Assembly: GCA_913776245.1 (NCBI GenBank)
Contig: CAJYLO010000004.1
Location: 62,001 to 126,000, forward strand
Origin: an uncultured Chryseobacterium sp.
Lineage (GTDB): Bacteria > Bacteroidota > Bacteroidia > Flavobacteriales > Weeksellaceae
Length of the DNA stretch: 64,000 nucleotides
Direction of reading: 5' to 3'
The notes under the pieces are model-generated. The model was not told the DNA's origin, did no database searches, and worked only from the letters and a program-made list of their open reading frames with translations. The position numbers and the translations under genes are program-made. Positions within the stretch are counted from its first letter, which is position 1; the number at the start of each line of letters is the position of its first letter. Positions 26,410 through 34,671 of this stretch are shown piece by piece.

Positions 26410-27837
26410 GTGAAAAAACTGTTTTTTCTTATCCTTATTTTCTGTATTTCCTTGGTCTTCAGCAAAACTGTTGATCCGGAAAAAAAGCAGCTCTTTCAGA
26501 AAGCCGGCTACGAAATGGTACTGACACCGGATAAGGCATCGGAAGTTCTTGACTATCTGGAAAAAAATTTCAAATTAGATCATGAGGAACAGGAAAAGCT
26601 GGATTACCTGAGGACCAAGTCTCTTTTTTTTCAGAATAATCTCACAGATGCTCTCAAAAGAATCTCGGATAGAGATGAAAAGCTACCGTCCGATATATTA
26701 ATTCTGAAAAAAAGTATTCTTTACTACCTGGGTTTTCAGGGTGGGGCGGTAGTCCATAAACAGAGAGATAATGATATTCTGTTTTCTGAACAGATAGTGA
26801 ATCTTTTATCGAAACTTAAGCAAAATCCCTCTAAAAATGTCAAGCAGGATTTAATAGCTGTATCGGAAAAAGCCAAATCCGGCAACCTGACGATAGCAAG
26901 AGAAAATCTGATGTATCTTTCTGACTTTATTGCAGATAAAGATAATAATCTGTTATACGATTCTTTTTTGAAAGCGATTGTAGATCTATATAAAAATGAT
27001 ATTCAGTTTCAGATTATATACGCTAAATATCTTTTAAACAATAATAAGCCGGAACTGGCTGAAAAGCTTATTTCCGATTTTCCTGCAGATTCACTGGAAC
27101 AGACGACTAACCTGAACCTAAAATATGCCTATTATCAACTTTTGATAAAACTGTATGCGGTCAAAAAATCAGCAGAACAATATATGGCAGCGGTCAACAA
27201 AAAAGATTTGCTCCTCAAAACGCTTAATGAAACCCGTTTTTCAGCAAAAAATAAGTGGTTCAATATTGTTGAAGAAAATTTTAAGAATGAGCAGCAAGCT
27301 CTCGTCAATAGCAGAAAAAAGATTTTGTTTTCAATAATCGGGATTGGGCTTTTAGCTATTATTCTCCTGGCAATAAGGTTTTTCCAGATCAGGTTACAGG
27401 TCAAAGAATATCAGAATTTTATTACGAAGATCAGTCTTCTGAAAGAGAAAAAAGCGCCCCAGCCTCAGGTTATTTCAGAAAAAACAGAGAATATCCTGTT
27501 GAAAAAACTGGAAGATTTTGAAAAGACCGAAGATTTTATCCGGTCTGATATATCGCTTCAGAATCTTGCTAAAAATCTGGAAACCAATACTAAATATCTT
27601 TCCGAGACCATCAATACCCATAAGCAGAAAAACTTCAATGCTTATATCAATGAGCTCAGAATCAAGTATATCGTCAGTAAATTGAAAGATAAACCTGTCT
27701 ACAGAAGCTATAAAATCAAGTATCTGGCGGAGGAAAGCGGATTTTCCACTCACAGTGCTTTTGCCGCAGTTTTCAAATCGGTTATGGGAATGTCACCGGC
27801 CAATTATATTCAACTATTAAAACAGAAGGAGGAATGA
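26410..27837 (+). CDS. Membrane-bound TPR protein with AraC-type DNA-binding domain
   Basis: 475 residues from a GTG codon, chosen because it gives a clean signal peptide (MKKLFFLILIFCISLVFS). Periplasmic helical repeats fill about 25-300, one transmembrane helix is at about 305-324, and the cytoplasmic C-terminus (about 375-470) is an AraC helix-turn-helix pair: SLQNLAKNLETNTKYLSETI and IKYLAEESGFSTHSAFAAVF, ending FKSVMGMSPANYI. This one-component architecture links a periplasmic signal straight to transcription. Its stop overlaps the next gene by 4 nt (ATGA). Likely targets are the nearby T9SS genes (inference). Confidence 0.85.
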   Translation: MKKLFFLILIFCISLVFSKTVDPEKKQLFQKAGYEMVLTPDKASEVLDYLEKNFKLDHEEQEKLDYLRTKSLFFQNNLTDALKRISDRDEKLPSDILILKKSILYYLGFQGGAVVHKQRDNDILFSEQIVNLLSKLKQNPSKNVKQDLIAVSEKAKSGNLTIARENLMYLSDFIADKDNNLLYDSFLKAIVDLYKNDIQFQIIYAKYLLNNNKPELAEKLISDFPADSLEQTTNLNLKYAYYQLLIKLYAVKKSAEQYMAAVNKKDLLLKTLNETRFSAKNKWFNIVEENFKNEQQALVNSRKKILFSIIGIGLLAIILLAIRFFQIRLQVKEYQNFITKISLLKEKKAPQPQVISEKTENILLKKLEDFEKTEDFIRSDISLQNLAKNLETNTKYLSETINTHKQKNFNAYINELRIKYIVSKLKDKPVYRSYKIKYLAEESGFSTHSAFAAVFKSVMGMSPANYIQLLKQKEE

Positions 27838-28970
27838 AAAGCCGGATCCTATTTATTGTAATCCTGTTCGGAGTTGCCTTATATGCTGGTGATCCCGGAA
27901 ATGATGTGCTGCTGAAGAAAGCAGAGAAACTAATGCTTCTTAATCCGAAGGCAGCATTTAAGATTGCGGATAAAGCTTACAGAAGTAACACATTAGATCA
28001 TAAGGAAACCATCCACAGCTTATTTATTCTGACCAATACTTCTAATCTTTTGCAGAATCCGCCGGATGTCATCCGGTATGGCAATGAAGCACTGAAAATT
28101 GCAGACAACGGAGATGATGTTATCACCAAGATTAAAATTTTAGGTATTCTTGGAAATACTTATCAGTTCCTGAAACTTAATGAGAAAACAAGAATCTATC
28201 TGGATCAGGCAGAACTTCTTCTAAACTCTCCCAAAATTCCGGATTCTTTGAACCTGGTCAAAGGCAATATTTATTATCTTAAAGGAATGAATTATTTTTA
28301 TGGATTGGACAGTGATATTGCTCTTTCATATTTCAATAAAGCGATCAGCCAGTATGTTAACTCAAAAAATCCTTTGGCGGAAATCAATATAAAAATTGCA
28401 TACCTTAATAAAGGCTATTGCCTGATTAATCAGAAAAAATTCAGCGAGGCACTTGAAAACCTGAAACTGGCAAGCGTCAGCCCCAATGAGTCCTCCAGAC
28501 CTTATCCTCCACAATTTGCAGATTTACAGGATGTTTTTATAGAGTTAGGTAAAGCCAGGATTCTCTCGGCCGAGGCAAACCCCCAGCTATCAAATGCGAT
28601 GCTTTTCGATATTTTAGAAAAAAGAAAGAATCAACCTTATCGGGACGATATTGAAAACGATATCTATGAGCTGCTGGCAACAAATTTTCTCCAGCTCAGG
28701 GATATTGAAAAGCATGATTATTATGAAAGTCTTTTTCTAAAGCAGGTGGATAAAAGTAACTACGAGGCAGCAGTTTGGGTGAATAAATTAATTGCTCAGG
28801 AATCGCTTGAAAATGAAAAACAAACCACAAAGCTGAATCATAAATATTGGCTCCTGATTACTTTTTTCTCTCTCATTTTGGGATCAGTCATTATCTTTTT
28901 ATGCTTTATTACAATACGGACCGAGCAAAAACGGCGTCTGCTCAAAAAAGATGTTTCTGAAAATATATAA
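27834..28970 (+). CDS. TPR membrane protein lacking a DNA-binding domain, partner of the AraC-type regulator
   Basis: 378 residues: signal peptide (to about 18), TPR-type repeats (about 25-330, e.g. IHSLFILTNTSNLLQNPP and VKGNIYYLKGMNYFYGLDSD), one transmembrane segment near residues 337-360 (YWLLITFFSLILGSVIIFLC) and only about 18 basic residues inside. It has the same layout as its upstream neighbour but ends just after the membrane, with no helix-turn-helix. It overlaps that gene by 4 nt, so the two are made together. It may be a sensor partner or an inhibitor; alternatively it is a decayed regulator that lost its C-terminus. Confidence 0.75.
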   Translation: MKSRILFIVILFGVALYAGDPGNDVLLKKAEKLMLLNPKAAFKIADKAYRSNTLDHKETIHSLFILTNTSNLLQNPPDVIRYGNEALKIADNGDDVITKIKILGILGNTYQFLKLNEKTRIYLDQAELLLNSPKIPDSLNLVKGNIYYLKGMNYFYGLDSDIALSYFNKAISQYVNSKNPLAEINIKIAYLNKGYCLINQKKFSEALENLKLASVSPNESSRPYPPQFADLQDVFIELGKARILSAEANPQLSNAMLFDILEKRKNQPYRDDIENDIYELLATNFLQLRDIEKHDYYESLFLKQVDKSNYEAAVWVNKLIAQESLENEKQTTKLNHKYWLLITFFSLILGSVIIFLCFITIRTEQKRRLLKKDVSENI

Positions 28971-29101
28971 TACTGTTATACAGGAGTTTACTATATTTAT
29001 TTCCCTGTCAAAATCATAAATTTTCCATAATAGAGCTATTCATTTACTTGGTTTTCTGATTTTATCGGGATATTTTCGTCAGGTTAAAATTTGAAATCGA
29101 A

Positions 29102-30922
29102 ATGAAGAAATTCTATTTTTTACTTGTAGCGGTGATCGCTATGTTTTTTGGAAAAGTTATTGCTCAGATCTGCAATACGGTCAGCACTTTTCCGTTCAAA
29201 GAAACTTTCGAGGCAGACAGCCCGAGCCGCTCTTGCTGGACACAGCAGGTAATCGGCGGACACAATGCCACCTATGATGGCTGGGTCTATAAAAAGGGAT
29301 CTGCAGGTGGGGTTGATTATAATATAGTTAATGCCCACTCCGGACAGCTTAACGCTTGTGCCCAGATTGCAGCCAATTCTCCTGATGCAAAGGTTAGGTT
29401 GATCAGTCCCGTAATGAATATTACAGGATTACAAACTCCAACGGTTTCATTTTTTATGGGGCAGGAAGCTTGGGGAATCTATCAGAATATCCTAAACGTT
29501 TATTATCGCACCTCTCCGGATTCTGATTGGAAAGTGCTGAAAAACTTTATGTTTAACGTTCCGGAATGGAAACAGGCTGTTTTAAATTTGCCGGAAAAAT
29601 CAGCTCAGCTGCAGATTTGTTTTGAAGCTGTAATGAAAACAGGAAGATCTAACGTTCTGGATGACATTGTAATAGGAAATAATGACAGTGTAGAGAACTA
29701 TCCACCTACCTGCGCACCATCTACACCAAGCAATAACTTTGAAAGCGGAGCAGGAGATCTGAAACTCCTTTATTTTGCCAACGATTTTAATGTAGCGGCG
29801 CACACGAATCTGACAGTTACTGATATCATACTCAATACAATTGACAAAGGTGGTATCCAGTCTTTTGACATTTCGATAATGAAGAGTGATGATTCCGGGT
29901 TGCCAAGTGGCACGGTTGGGTTTTATGAGGCAGTGTCTCCTAATTCTGTTGTTGATCTTAATGAAAGAGACGGGTTTACGTTCAGGAAAAATACATTTAC
30001 GCTGCCCCAGCCGTTGCTTCTGGATGGCGGCGCTACGGGAAGAAGATACTGGATTATGGTAAAGGTGATAAATAACGTAGAAGAGAATCCTTCTTTCTGG
30101 GAGTCTACAACCATTAGAAACAGTGGAAAAGAAATGTATTACAGCGGTGATGGAATGACGAACTGGAAGACGGTTACTAATGGTGCAGATGGTGTCTTTA
30201 CACTAATTGGAAGCTGTGTGGAAACCAATCCTACCGAAAGTTACTGCCTGCCAAAATTCAATTTCCTGATGCCGATAGATAACGTCAAAATCGGGACTAT
30301 TAATAATCCATCCTCGGGAAATGTTCCTTACGAAGATTTCTCTGCACTGAAAACAGATGTCGAAAGAGGTAAAACTTACCCGCTGCAGATCAATGCGCAA
30401 ACATACAACAGCACATCCAACCAGGCGATTACGGTTTTTGTAGACTGGAATCAGAACGGATTCTTGGGAGATGAAGGTGAGATCTACAATCTTGGAAAGA
30501 TCACGCAATCCGGAGGTTATACATTAACTTATCAGTTGCCGATTCCGCTTACGGCAGCACTTGGCAATGCCAAAATGAGAATCGTCTCCAATGTTGGCAG
30601 CTATGTCACGTATTCCTGTGGTGTATATTCACAAGGGCAGGCAGAGGATTACACGCTCAATGTGCTGAAGGAAAGTCTTGCAGTATCGGAAACAGATAAA
30701 AAATATAAAGCTGTTATTTTCCCAAATCCTGCAAAAGATATAGTGAAAATTAAAAATGAATCGGTTCTCTTAAAAGCAGAAATACTTGATATGAATGGAA
30801 GAAAAGTATTAGAAACAGCTTCAGAAACGATTGATGTATCCGCTTTATCAACAGGTGTTTACATGATCAGAATGACCTTCGGGAACGGCAAAACTGAAAC
30901 GCAGCAGCTGATCAGAAAATAA
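29102..30922 (+). CDS. T9SS-secreted multidomain protein with GEVED domain
   Basis: 606 residues. Signal peptide (to about 21, KVIAQ), an adhesin or MAM-like beta-sandwich (about 30-195), a second beta-rich domain (about 210-370), a GEVED domain (VFVDWNQNGFLGDEGEIY, about 385-510) and a C-terminal Por-type sorting domain (VIFPNPAKDIVKI to the end). The last domain is the type IX secretion signal, so the protein is exported across the outer membrane and attached to the surface or released. Ligand unknown. It starts 131 nt after the TPR gene and precedes a second T9SS cargo gene. Confidence 0.85.
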   Translation: MKKFYFLLVAVIAMFFGKVIAQICNTVSTFPFKETFEADSPSRSCWTQQVIGGHNATYDGWVYKKGSAGGVDYNIVNAHSGQLNACAQIAANSPDAKVRLISPVMNITGLQTPTVSFFMGQEAWGIYQNILNVYYRTSPDSDWKVLKNFMFNVPEWKQAVLNLPEKSAQLQICFEAVMKTGRSNVLDDIVIGNNDSVENYPPTCAPSTPSNNFESGAGDLKLLYFANDFNVAAHTNLTVTDIILNTIDKGGIQSFDISIMKSDDSGLPSGTVGFYEAVSPNSVVDLNERDGFTFRKNTFTLPQPLLLDGGATGRRYWIMVKVINNVEENPSFWESTTIRNSGKEMYYSGDGMTNWKTVTNGADGVFTLIGSCVETNPTESYCLPKFNFLMPIDNVKIGTINNPSSGNVPYEDFSALKTDVERGKTYPLQINAQTYNSTSNQAITVFVDWNQNGFLGDEGEIYNLGKITQSGGYTLTYQLPIPLTAALGNAKMRIVSNVGSYVTYSCGVYSQGQAEDYTLNVLKESLAVSETDKKYKAVIFPNPAKDIVKIKNESVLLKAEILDMNGRKVLETASETIDVSALSTGVYMIRMTFGNGKTETQQLIRK

Positions 30923-31001
30923 TCTTCATAATTTATTTTATTCTTAATGGTGTCTTGTCTATAAGGCAAGGCATCATTTAACCCTCTAACTATTGCAACT
31001 T

Positions 31002-31859
31002 ATGAAAAAACTTTATCTTTTAGCAATGATGATCTCTGCTTCGTCATTTTTTTCTCAGGCTACAGTGCCGCCCTATACGCAGGATTTTACAACTTTTCCT
31101 TTGACCGGCTGGTATCTCGGTTATACTTTTAATGCCAATGTAGGAAGCGGTCCTACCAATTCATCTGTCAACTATTGGAAGCAGAAGCCATTCATGGGAG
31201 ATACGGTAGCCAATGATCAGTCGCTTTGTGTGGAACTTTATACATCCAATATTTCCTACTGGGCTGTGACCAATGCTTTTGATCTTTCCGGTAATGATTA
31301 TGAAATCACCTTTGATGCGGCCGTAACCAACAGTCAGTTCAACACTAACCCGAACGGACCCGCGCCACAGATTGAGGCTACGGATAAATTCAAGGTTCTT
31401 ATCAATACAGACGGCACAACCTGGCAGGAGCTTAGAAACTGGGATAATCCTAATATTACGATACCTAACCAGAGAACGAAATATACAATAGATGTATCGG
31501 CTTACAAAGGCAGCAATGTCAAGTTTGCGCTCTATGCATCGGACGGTACGGTTTTCAATGCAGCGGCAAGCTACCGTCTTTTTGTTGATAATTTTAAGAT
31601 TCAGGTTAAGGCTAATATGGCTGTCGGTGATGCGGCTAAAACTGAGTTTGGCGTCTATCCGAATCCAACAGCAGACCGGGTAACTATCCGTTCCGCAAAA
31701 AATGTCCGGTCTCTTGAGCTTTTTGATACCACCGGCAGAAAGATTAGATCTGCACAGACTAAAGAAATGAACCTTGCAGATTATCCGAAAGGCATTTACA
31801 TCCTGAAAGCAACCTTTACAGATAACACTTCTATTTCTCAGAAAGTCATAAAAAAGTAA
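31002..31859 (+). CDS. T9SS-secreted protein with a single beta-sandwich domain
   Basis: 285 residues from the ATG at 31002; a TTG nine bases earlier is rejected because the ATG starts a clean signal peptide (MKKLYLLAMMISASSFFSQ). The body (about 20-205) is a choice-of-anchor/MAM-like sandwich (VTNAFDLSGNDYEITFDAAV... SYRLFVDNFKI). The C-terminus (GVYPNPTADRVTIRS to VIKK) is a type A T9SS sorting domain. It resembles the first domain and tail of the preceding cargo, suggesting duplication and domain loss. Followed by a strong terminator. Confidence 0.85.
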   Translation: MKKLYLLAMMISASSFFSQATVPPYTQDFTTFPLTGWYLGYTFNANVGSGPTNSSVNYWKQKPFMGDTVANDQSLCVELYTSNISYWAVTNAFDLSGNDYEITFDAAVTNSQFNTNPNGPAPQIEATDKFKVLINTDGTTWQELRNWDNPNITIPNQRTKYTIDVSAYKGSNVKFALYASDGTVFNAAASYRLFVDNFKIQVKANMAVGDAAKTEFGVYPNPTADRVTIRSAKNVRSLELFDTTGRKIRSAQTKEMNLADYPKGIYILKATFTDNTSISQKVIKK

Positions 31860-31880
31860 ATATAGAAAATCAAATTTAGT

Positions 31881-31912
31881 AAAATGACGCAAATCGCTTT
31901 GCGTCATTTTTT
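31881..31912 (+). terminator. Rho-independent terminator of the T9SS cargo operon
   Basis: AAAATGACGCAAA-TCG-CTTTGCGTCATTTT followed by TT; a near-perfect stem. Confidence 0.85.
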
Positions 31913-31972
31913 GGCATGATAGGCATTCAACAATTTTATATTTTCGTACATTAGATTCCTTACAGAATATCA

Positions 31973-32743
31973 ATGATTGATTTTCCCTTAAAATTCGAAA
32001 TGTTTGGCAGCACAATTCTCGCTCACCCGGTTTTTGAAACAGCCGGGATTTTTCTGGCGATGCGCTACTACTTTTACCTGAAGAGAAAATCTACTGAGAA
32101 GATGCCGCTCAGCCATTCATTAGCGATACTGTTCGGCGCAACGGCAGGCGCATTAATCGGTTCAAAGCTAATCGGGAATTTAGAAAAGCCGGGTGTGCTT
32201 TTCGGGCAAGAGTTTTCATTCATCAGATTCTGGACCAGCAATACGATTACAGGAGGATTAGCATTTGGGCTGATGGGAGTAGAATTGGCTAAAAAGATCG
32301 TTGGTCATAAAGAAAGCACAGGTGATCTTATAGTTTTCCCTTTATTGCTGGCGATGATTATTGGCAGAATCGGTTGTTTTTTTACAGGGATCTATGAAGA
32401 AACCTACGGACTTCCGACAGATTCCGTTTTCGGAATGCATCTCGGCGATCAATATCTCCGCCATCCTGTGGCATTATATGAAATTATCTTTTTATTAGTG
32501 TTAGGATTTGTAATATTCAGACTGAAGAAAAGTAAGAGATTTGTTTCCGGTTTTCTGTTCCAGTTTTTTATGCTGAATTACTTTTTATTCAGATTTTTCT
32601 TAGATTTTATTAAGCCGCACGAAAGTCTGTTTCTGAGTTTAGGAACAATCCAGATTTTGAGTTTGTTAATGATTTTTTATTACATTTATACTATTAAAAA
32701 ATCTTTTAAACTAATGGAAAAAGTTTCGTTTGATAATGGATAG
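31973..32743 (+). CDS. Lgt-like (prolipoprotein diacylglyceryl transferase family) membrane protein, divergent
   Basis: 256 residues with about seven transmembrane segments. It aligns with the Lgt core: TGGLAFG where Lgt has HGG, GRIGCFFTGIYEE where Lgt has GRIGNFxNxE, HPVALYE where Lgt has HPxxLYE, and LFRFFLDFIKP where Lgt has FRFxxEF. The key His of HGG is Thr93 and the key Asn is Cys135, while Arg132 and Arg207 are kept. Canonical lipoprotein lipidation is therefore doubtful; a related glycerolipid transfer is an inference. The stop overlaps the next small ORF by 8 nt, and the Tes-like radical SAM gene is 0.5 kb downstream. Confidence 0.8.
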   Translation: MIDFPLKFEMFGSTILAHPVFETAGIFLAMRYYFYLKRKSTEKMPLSHSLAILFGATAGALIGSKLIGNLEKPGVLFGQEFSFIRFWTSNTITGGLAFGLMGVELAKKIVGHKESTGDLIVFPLLLAMIIGRIGCFFTGIYEETYGLPTDSVFGMHLGDQYLRHPVALYEIIFLLVLGFVIFRLKKSKRFVSGFLFQFFMLNYFLFRFFLDFIKPHESLFLSLGTIQILSLLMIFYYIYTIKKSFKLMEKVSFDNG

Positions 32744-32952
32744 CGGGATTCTCAATATTGTAATTTTAGGAATTGTATTTCTGTTTATTATATTGATAAT
32801 CTTTTTTTTTAAGTTTATTCAAAGTTTTTAAGAAGGATAGAAAAGAAGCAACAGGAACATCCATTTTTTTTAATTTGTTTATGATCTTTTCTCTAGGTGC
32901 AATCCTGTTTATTCTGCTTTGTACATTAGCATTAGGATTGCTTTGCAAATGA
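32736..32952 (+). pseudogene. Small two-helix membrane protein, interrupted by a +1 frameshift in a T9 run (or programmed)
   Basis: The ATG at 32736 overlaps the end of the Lgt-like gene. Read in frame it gives 31 residues (MDSGILNIVILGIVFLFIIL then FFKFIQSF, stop at 32829-32831). If one T of the T9 run at 32802-32810 is skipped, the frame continues with LSLFKVFKKDRKEATGTS and a second transmembrane helix (MIFSLGAILFILLCTLALGL) to a TGA at 32950-32952, about 71 residues in all. Two helices joined by a charged loop look like the intended product. A sequencing error, a real mutation or slippage are all possible; the 31-residue form could also be genuine. Confidence 0.55.
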
Positions 32953-32991
32953 TGGTTTTAAGATTTTATAAATACTAATAACTTTAATTCT

Positions 32992-33225
32992 ATGACATTC
33001 TTAACCTTTTTAGAAGTTGGAAATCTGGGCGGTTTAGTAGCGATGATTATTGGCATTATGCTGATAGTCGCTTTTGTAATTTCCTTATTCATTACTGTGT
33101 TTGTAAAACTAATTTACGAATCGAAGGACGGACGTAAGTTTTCTAAGTCTCAGTTCTGGCAGACAATGCTAATATGCCTGGTAATCTGCGGTTTGATAAG
33201 CGGGATCATTTGCGGAGGAATGTAA
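32992..33225 (+). CDS. Small two-helix membrane protein
   Basis: 77 residues with two transmembrane segments (about 14-37, LVAMIIGIMLIVAFVISLFI, and 56-75, MLICLVICGLISGIICGG) flanking a basic loop (YESKDGRKFSKSQFW). No family recognised. It stands 12 nt before the Tes-like radical SAM gene and 39 nt after the preceding small ORF, so it is part of the same unit. It may be an accessory or anchoring subunit (inference). Confidence 0.7.
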   Translation: MTFLTFLEVGNLGGLVAMIIGIMLIVAFVISLFITVFVKLIYESKDGRKFSKSQFWQTMLICLVICGLISGIICGGM

Positions 33226-33237
33226 AATATTGAATTT

Positions 33238-34641
33238 ATGCCAGTAAGAAATTATACCTATTATGACTTTACAATAAGTCTTTGCCCTGAATGCCTGAAA
33301 AGAGTCGGTGCTAAAATCGTTATTGAGGGTGATTCGGTTTTTATGACCAAACGCTGTCCGGAACACGGCTTTTTTAAAACCAAGATCGCATCAGACGTCC
33401 ATTATTATAAAAATATCAGAAACTATAATAAGGCATCGGAAATGCCCGTTCATTTCGGAACAGATGTAGAATATGGCTGTCCGTATGACTGCGGTTTATG
33501 CGTAGATCACGAGCAGCACAGCTGTCTGTCTATTGTTGAGGTTACGGATCGCTGCAATCTGACTTGCCCTACGTGTTATGCGATGTCTTCACCACATTAC
33601 GGAAGTCACAGAACGTTGGAAGAAATTGAAGCCATGTTTGATGTGATTGTAAAGAATGAAGGAGAGCCGGATGTTGTTCAGATCAGTGGAGGAGAGCCAA
33701 CCATTCATCCCGAGTTTTTCAAAATAATGGATATTGCCAAATCGAAACCGATCAAACATCTGATGTTAAATACCAATGGTGTAAGAATCGCAAATGACCC
33801 GGGTTTTGCCGAAAAGCTCGCGACTTACGCACCTGAATTCGAAATTTATCTTCAGTTTGATTCTTTTAAACCGGAAGTTCTGGAAAATTTTCGGGGAAAA
33901 GATTTGACGGATGTCAGAATGAAAGCTTTGGAAAAACTGAATGCATTAAATCTTTCCACCACACTCGTCATTGTTCTTCAGAAAGATAAAAACATTGATG
34001 AGATCGGGAAAATCATTGACTTTGCATTGAAACAAAAATGTGTCCGGGGTATTACCTTCCAACCTGTAGAAATTGCCGGAAGAAACCGGGAAGATTCCGC
34101 TCATGAAAAAATTACACTAACCGAAGTAAGGCAGGAAATTCTGAATCAGTTTCCTTTGGTGAATTCTGATGATATCATTCCCGTTCCGTGTAATCCGGAC
34201 GCTTTGGCAATGGGATATATTCTGAAGCTTGAAGGTGAAACAATTCCCTTGACACGATACATTAATCCGGCCGATTTACTGAATAATGAAACCCGCAACA
34301 CTATCGTCTATGAGCAGGATACAGGACTGCAGATGCAGCTTCTGGATATTTTCAGCACGGGGATTTCTGTAGATAAAGTTAAGCCTAAGGTGAATCAGCT
34401 ATTATGTTGTCTTCCAGAAGTATCCGCTCCCAATTTAGACTATGATAATCTTTTCAGAATCATCATTATGAATTTTATGGACGCTCACGATTTTGATGTG
34501 CGGGCAGTCAAAAAATCCTGCGTTCATATTGTGAATAAAGATCTGAAAATGATTCCTTTCGAAACGATGAATTTATTCTACCGCGATGATAAAAGCAAAT
34601 ATCTGGAAGAGTTAAGAAATAATGATAGAGTTTTGTTTTAA
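33238..34641 (+). CDS. Radical SAM enzyme of the MJ0619/Tes (tetraether synthase)-like family
   Basis: 467 residues. Starts with a Cys-rich region CPECL (C16, C19) and RCPEHG (C40), then GCPYDCGLCVDHEQH (C81, C85, C88), immediately followed by the radical SAM cluster motif CNLTCPTC (C106, C110, C113) and GGEP. The order CPYDCGLC-x5-H-x-x-C-x-x-x-x-E-V-T-x-x-CNLxCPxC is characteristic of MJ0619-like proteins, several of which join lipid chains by C-C bonds. Further Cys (LLCCLPE and KKSCVH) may bind auxiliary clusters. The substrate here is unknown. The gene is coupled to an Lgt-like protein and two tiny membrane proteins, pointing to a membrane lipid or lipid-linked substrate. Confidence 0.82.
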   Translation: MPVRNYTYYDFTISLCPECLKRVGAKIVIEGDSVFMTKRCPEHGFFKTKIASDVHYYKNIRNYNKASEMPVHFGTDVEYGCPYDCGLCVDHEQHSCLSIVEVTDRCNLTCPTCYAMSSPHYGSHRTLEEIEAMFDVIVKNEGEPDVVQISGGEPTIHPEFFKIMDIAKSKPIKHLMLNTNGVRIANDPGFAEKLATYAPEFEIYLQFDSFKPEVLENFRGKDLTDVRMKALEKLNALNLSTTLVIVLQKDKNIDEIGKIIDFALKQKCVRGITFQPVEIAGRNREDSAHEKITLTEVRQEILNQFPLVNSDDIIPVPCNPDALAMGYILKLEGETIPLTRYINPADLLNNETRNTIVYEQDTGLQMQLLDIFSTGISVDKVKPKVNQLLCCLPEVSAPNLDYDNLFRIIIMNFMDAHDFDVRAVKKSCVHIVNKDLKMIPFETMNLFYRDDKSKYLEELRNNDRVLF

Positions 34642-34642
34642 T

Positions 34643-34670
34643 AAAAACCCGGCAAATTGCCGGGTTTTCT
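34643..34670 (+). terminator. Rho-independent terminator between convergent genes
   Basis: AAAACCCGGCAAATTGCCGGGTTTT with T-rich sequence on the right and A-rich on the left, so it can serve both the Tes-like gene and the DUF1835 pseudogene. Confidence 0.85.
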
Positions 34671-34671
34671 T

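Noticed and set aside
30203-30508. 101-codon minus-strand frame and other frames antisense to T9SS genes
   Set aside because: Antisense shadows of GEVED-type repeats; no coding signature.
32766-32948. 60-codon minus-strand frame
   Set aside because: Low-complexity antisense shadow of the small membrane protein, with no start context or family similarity.
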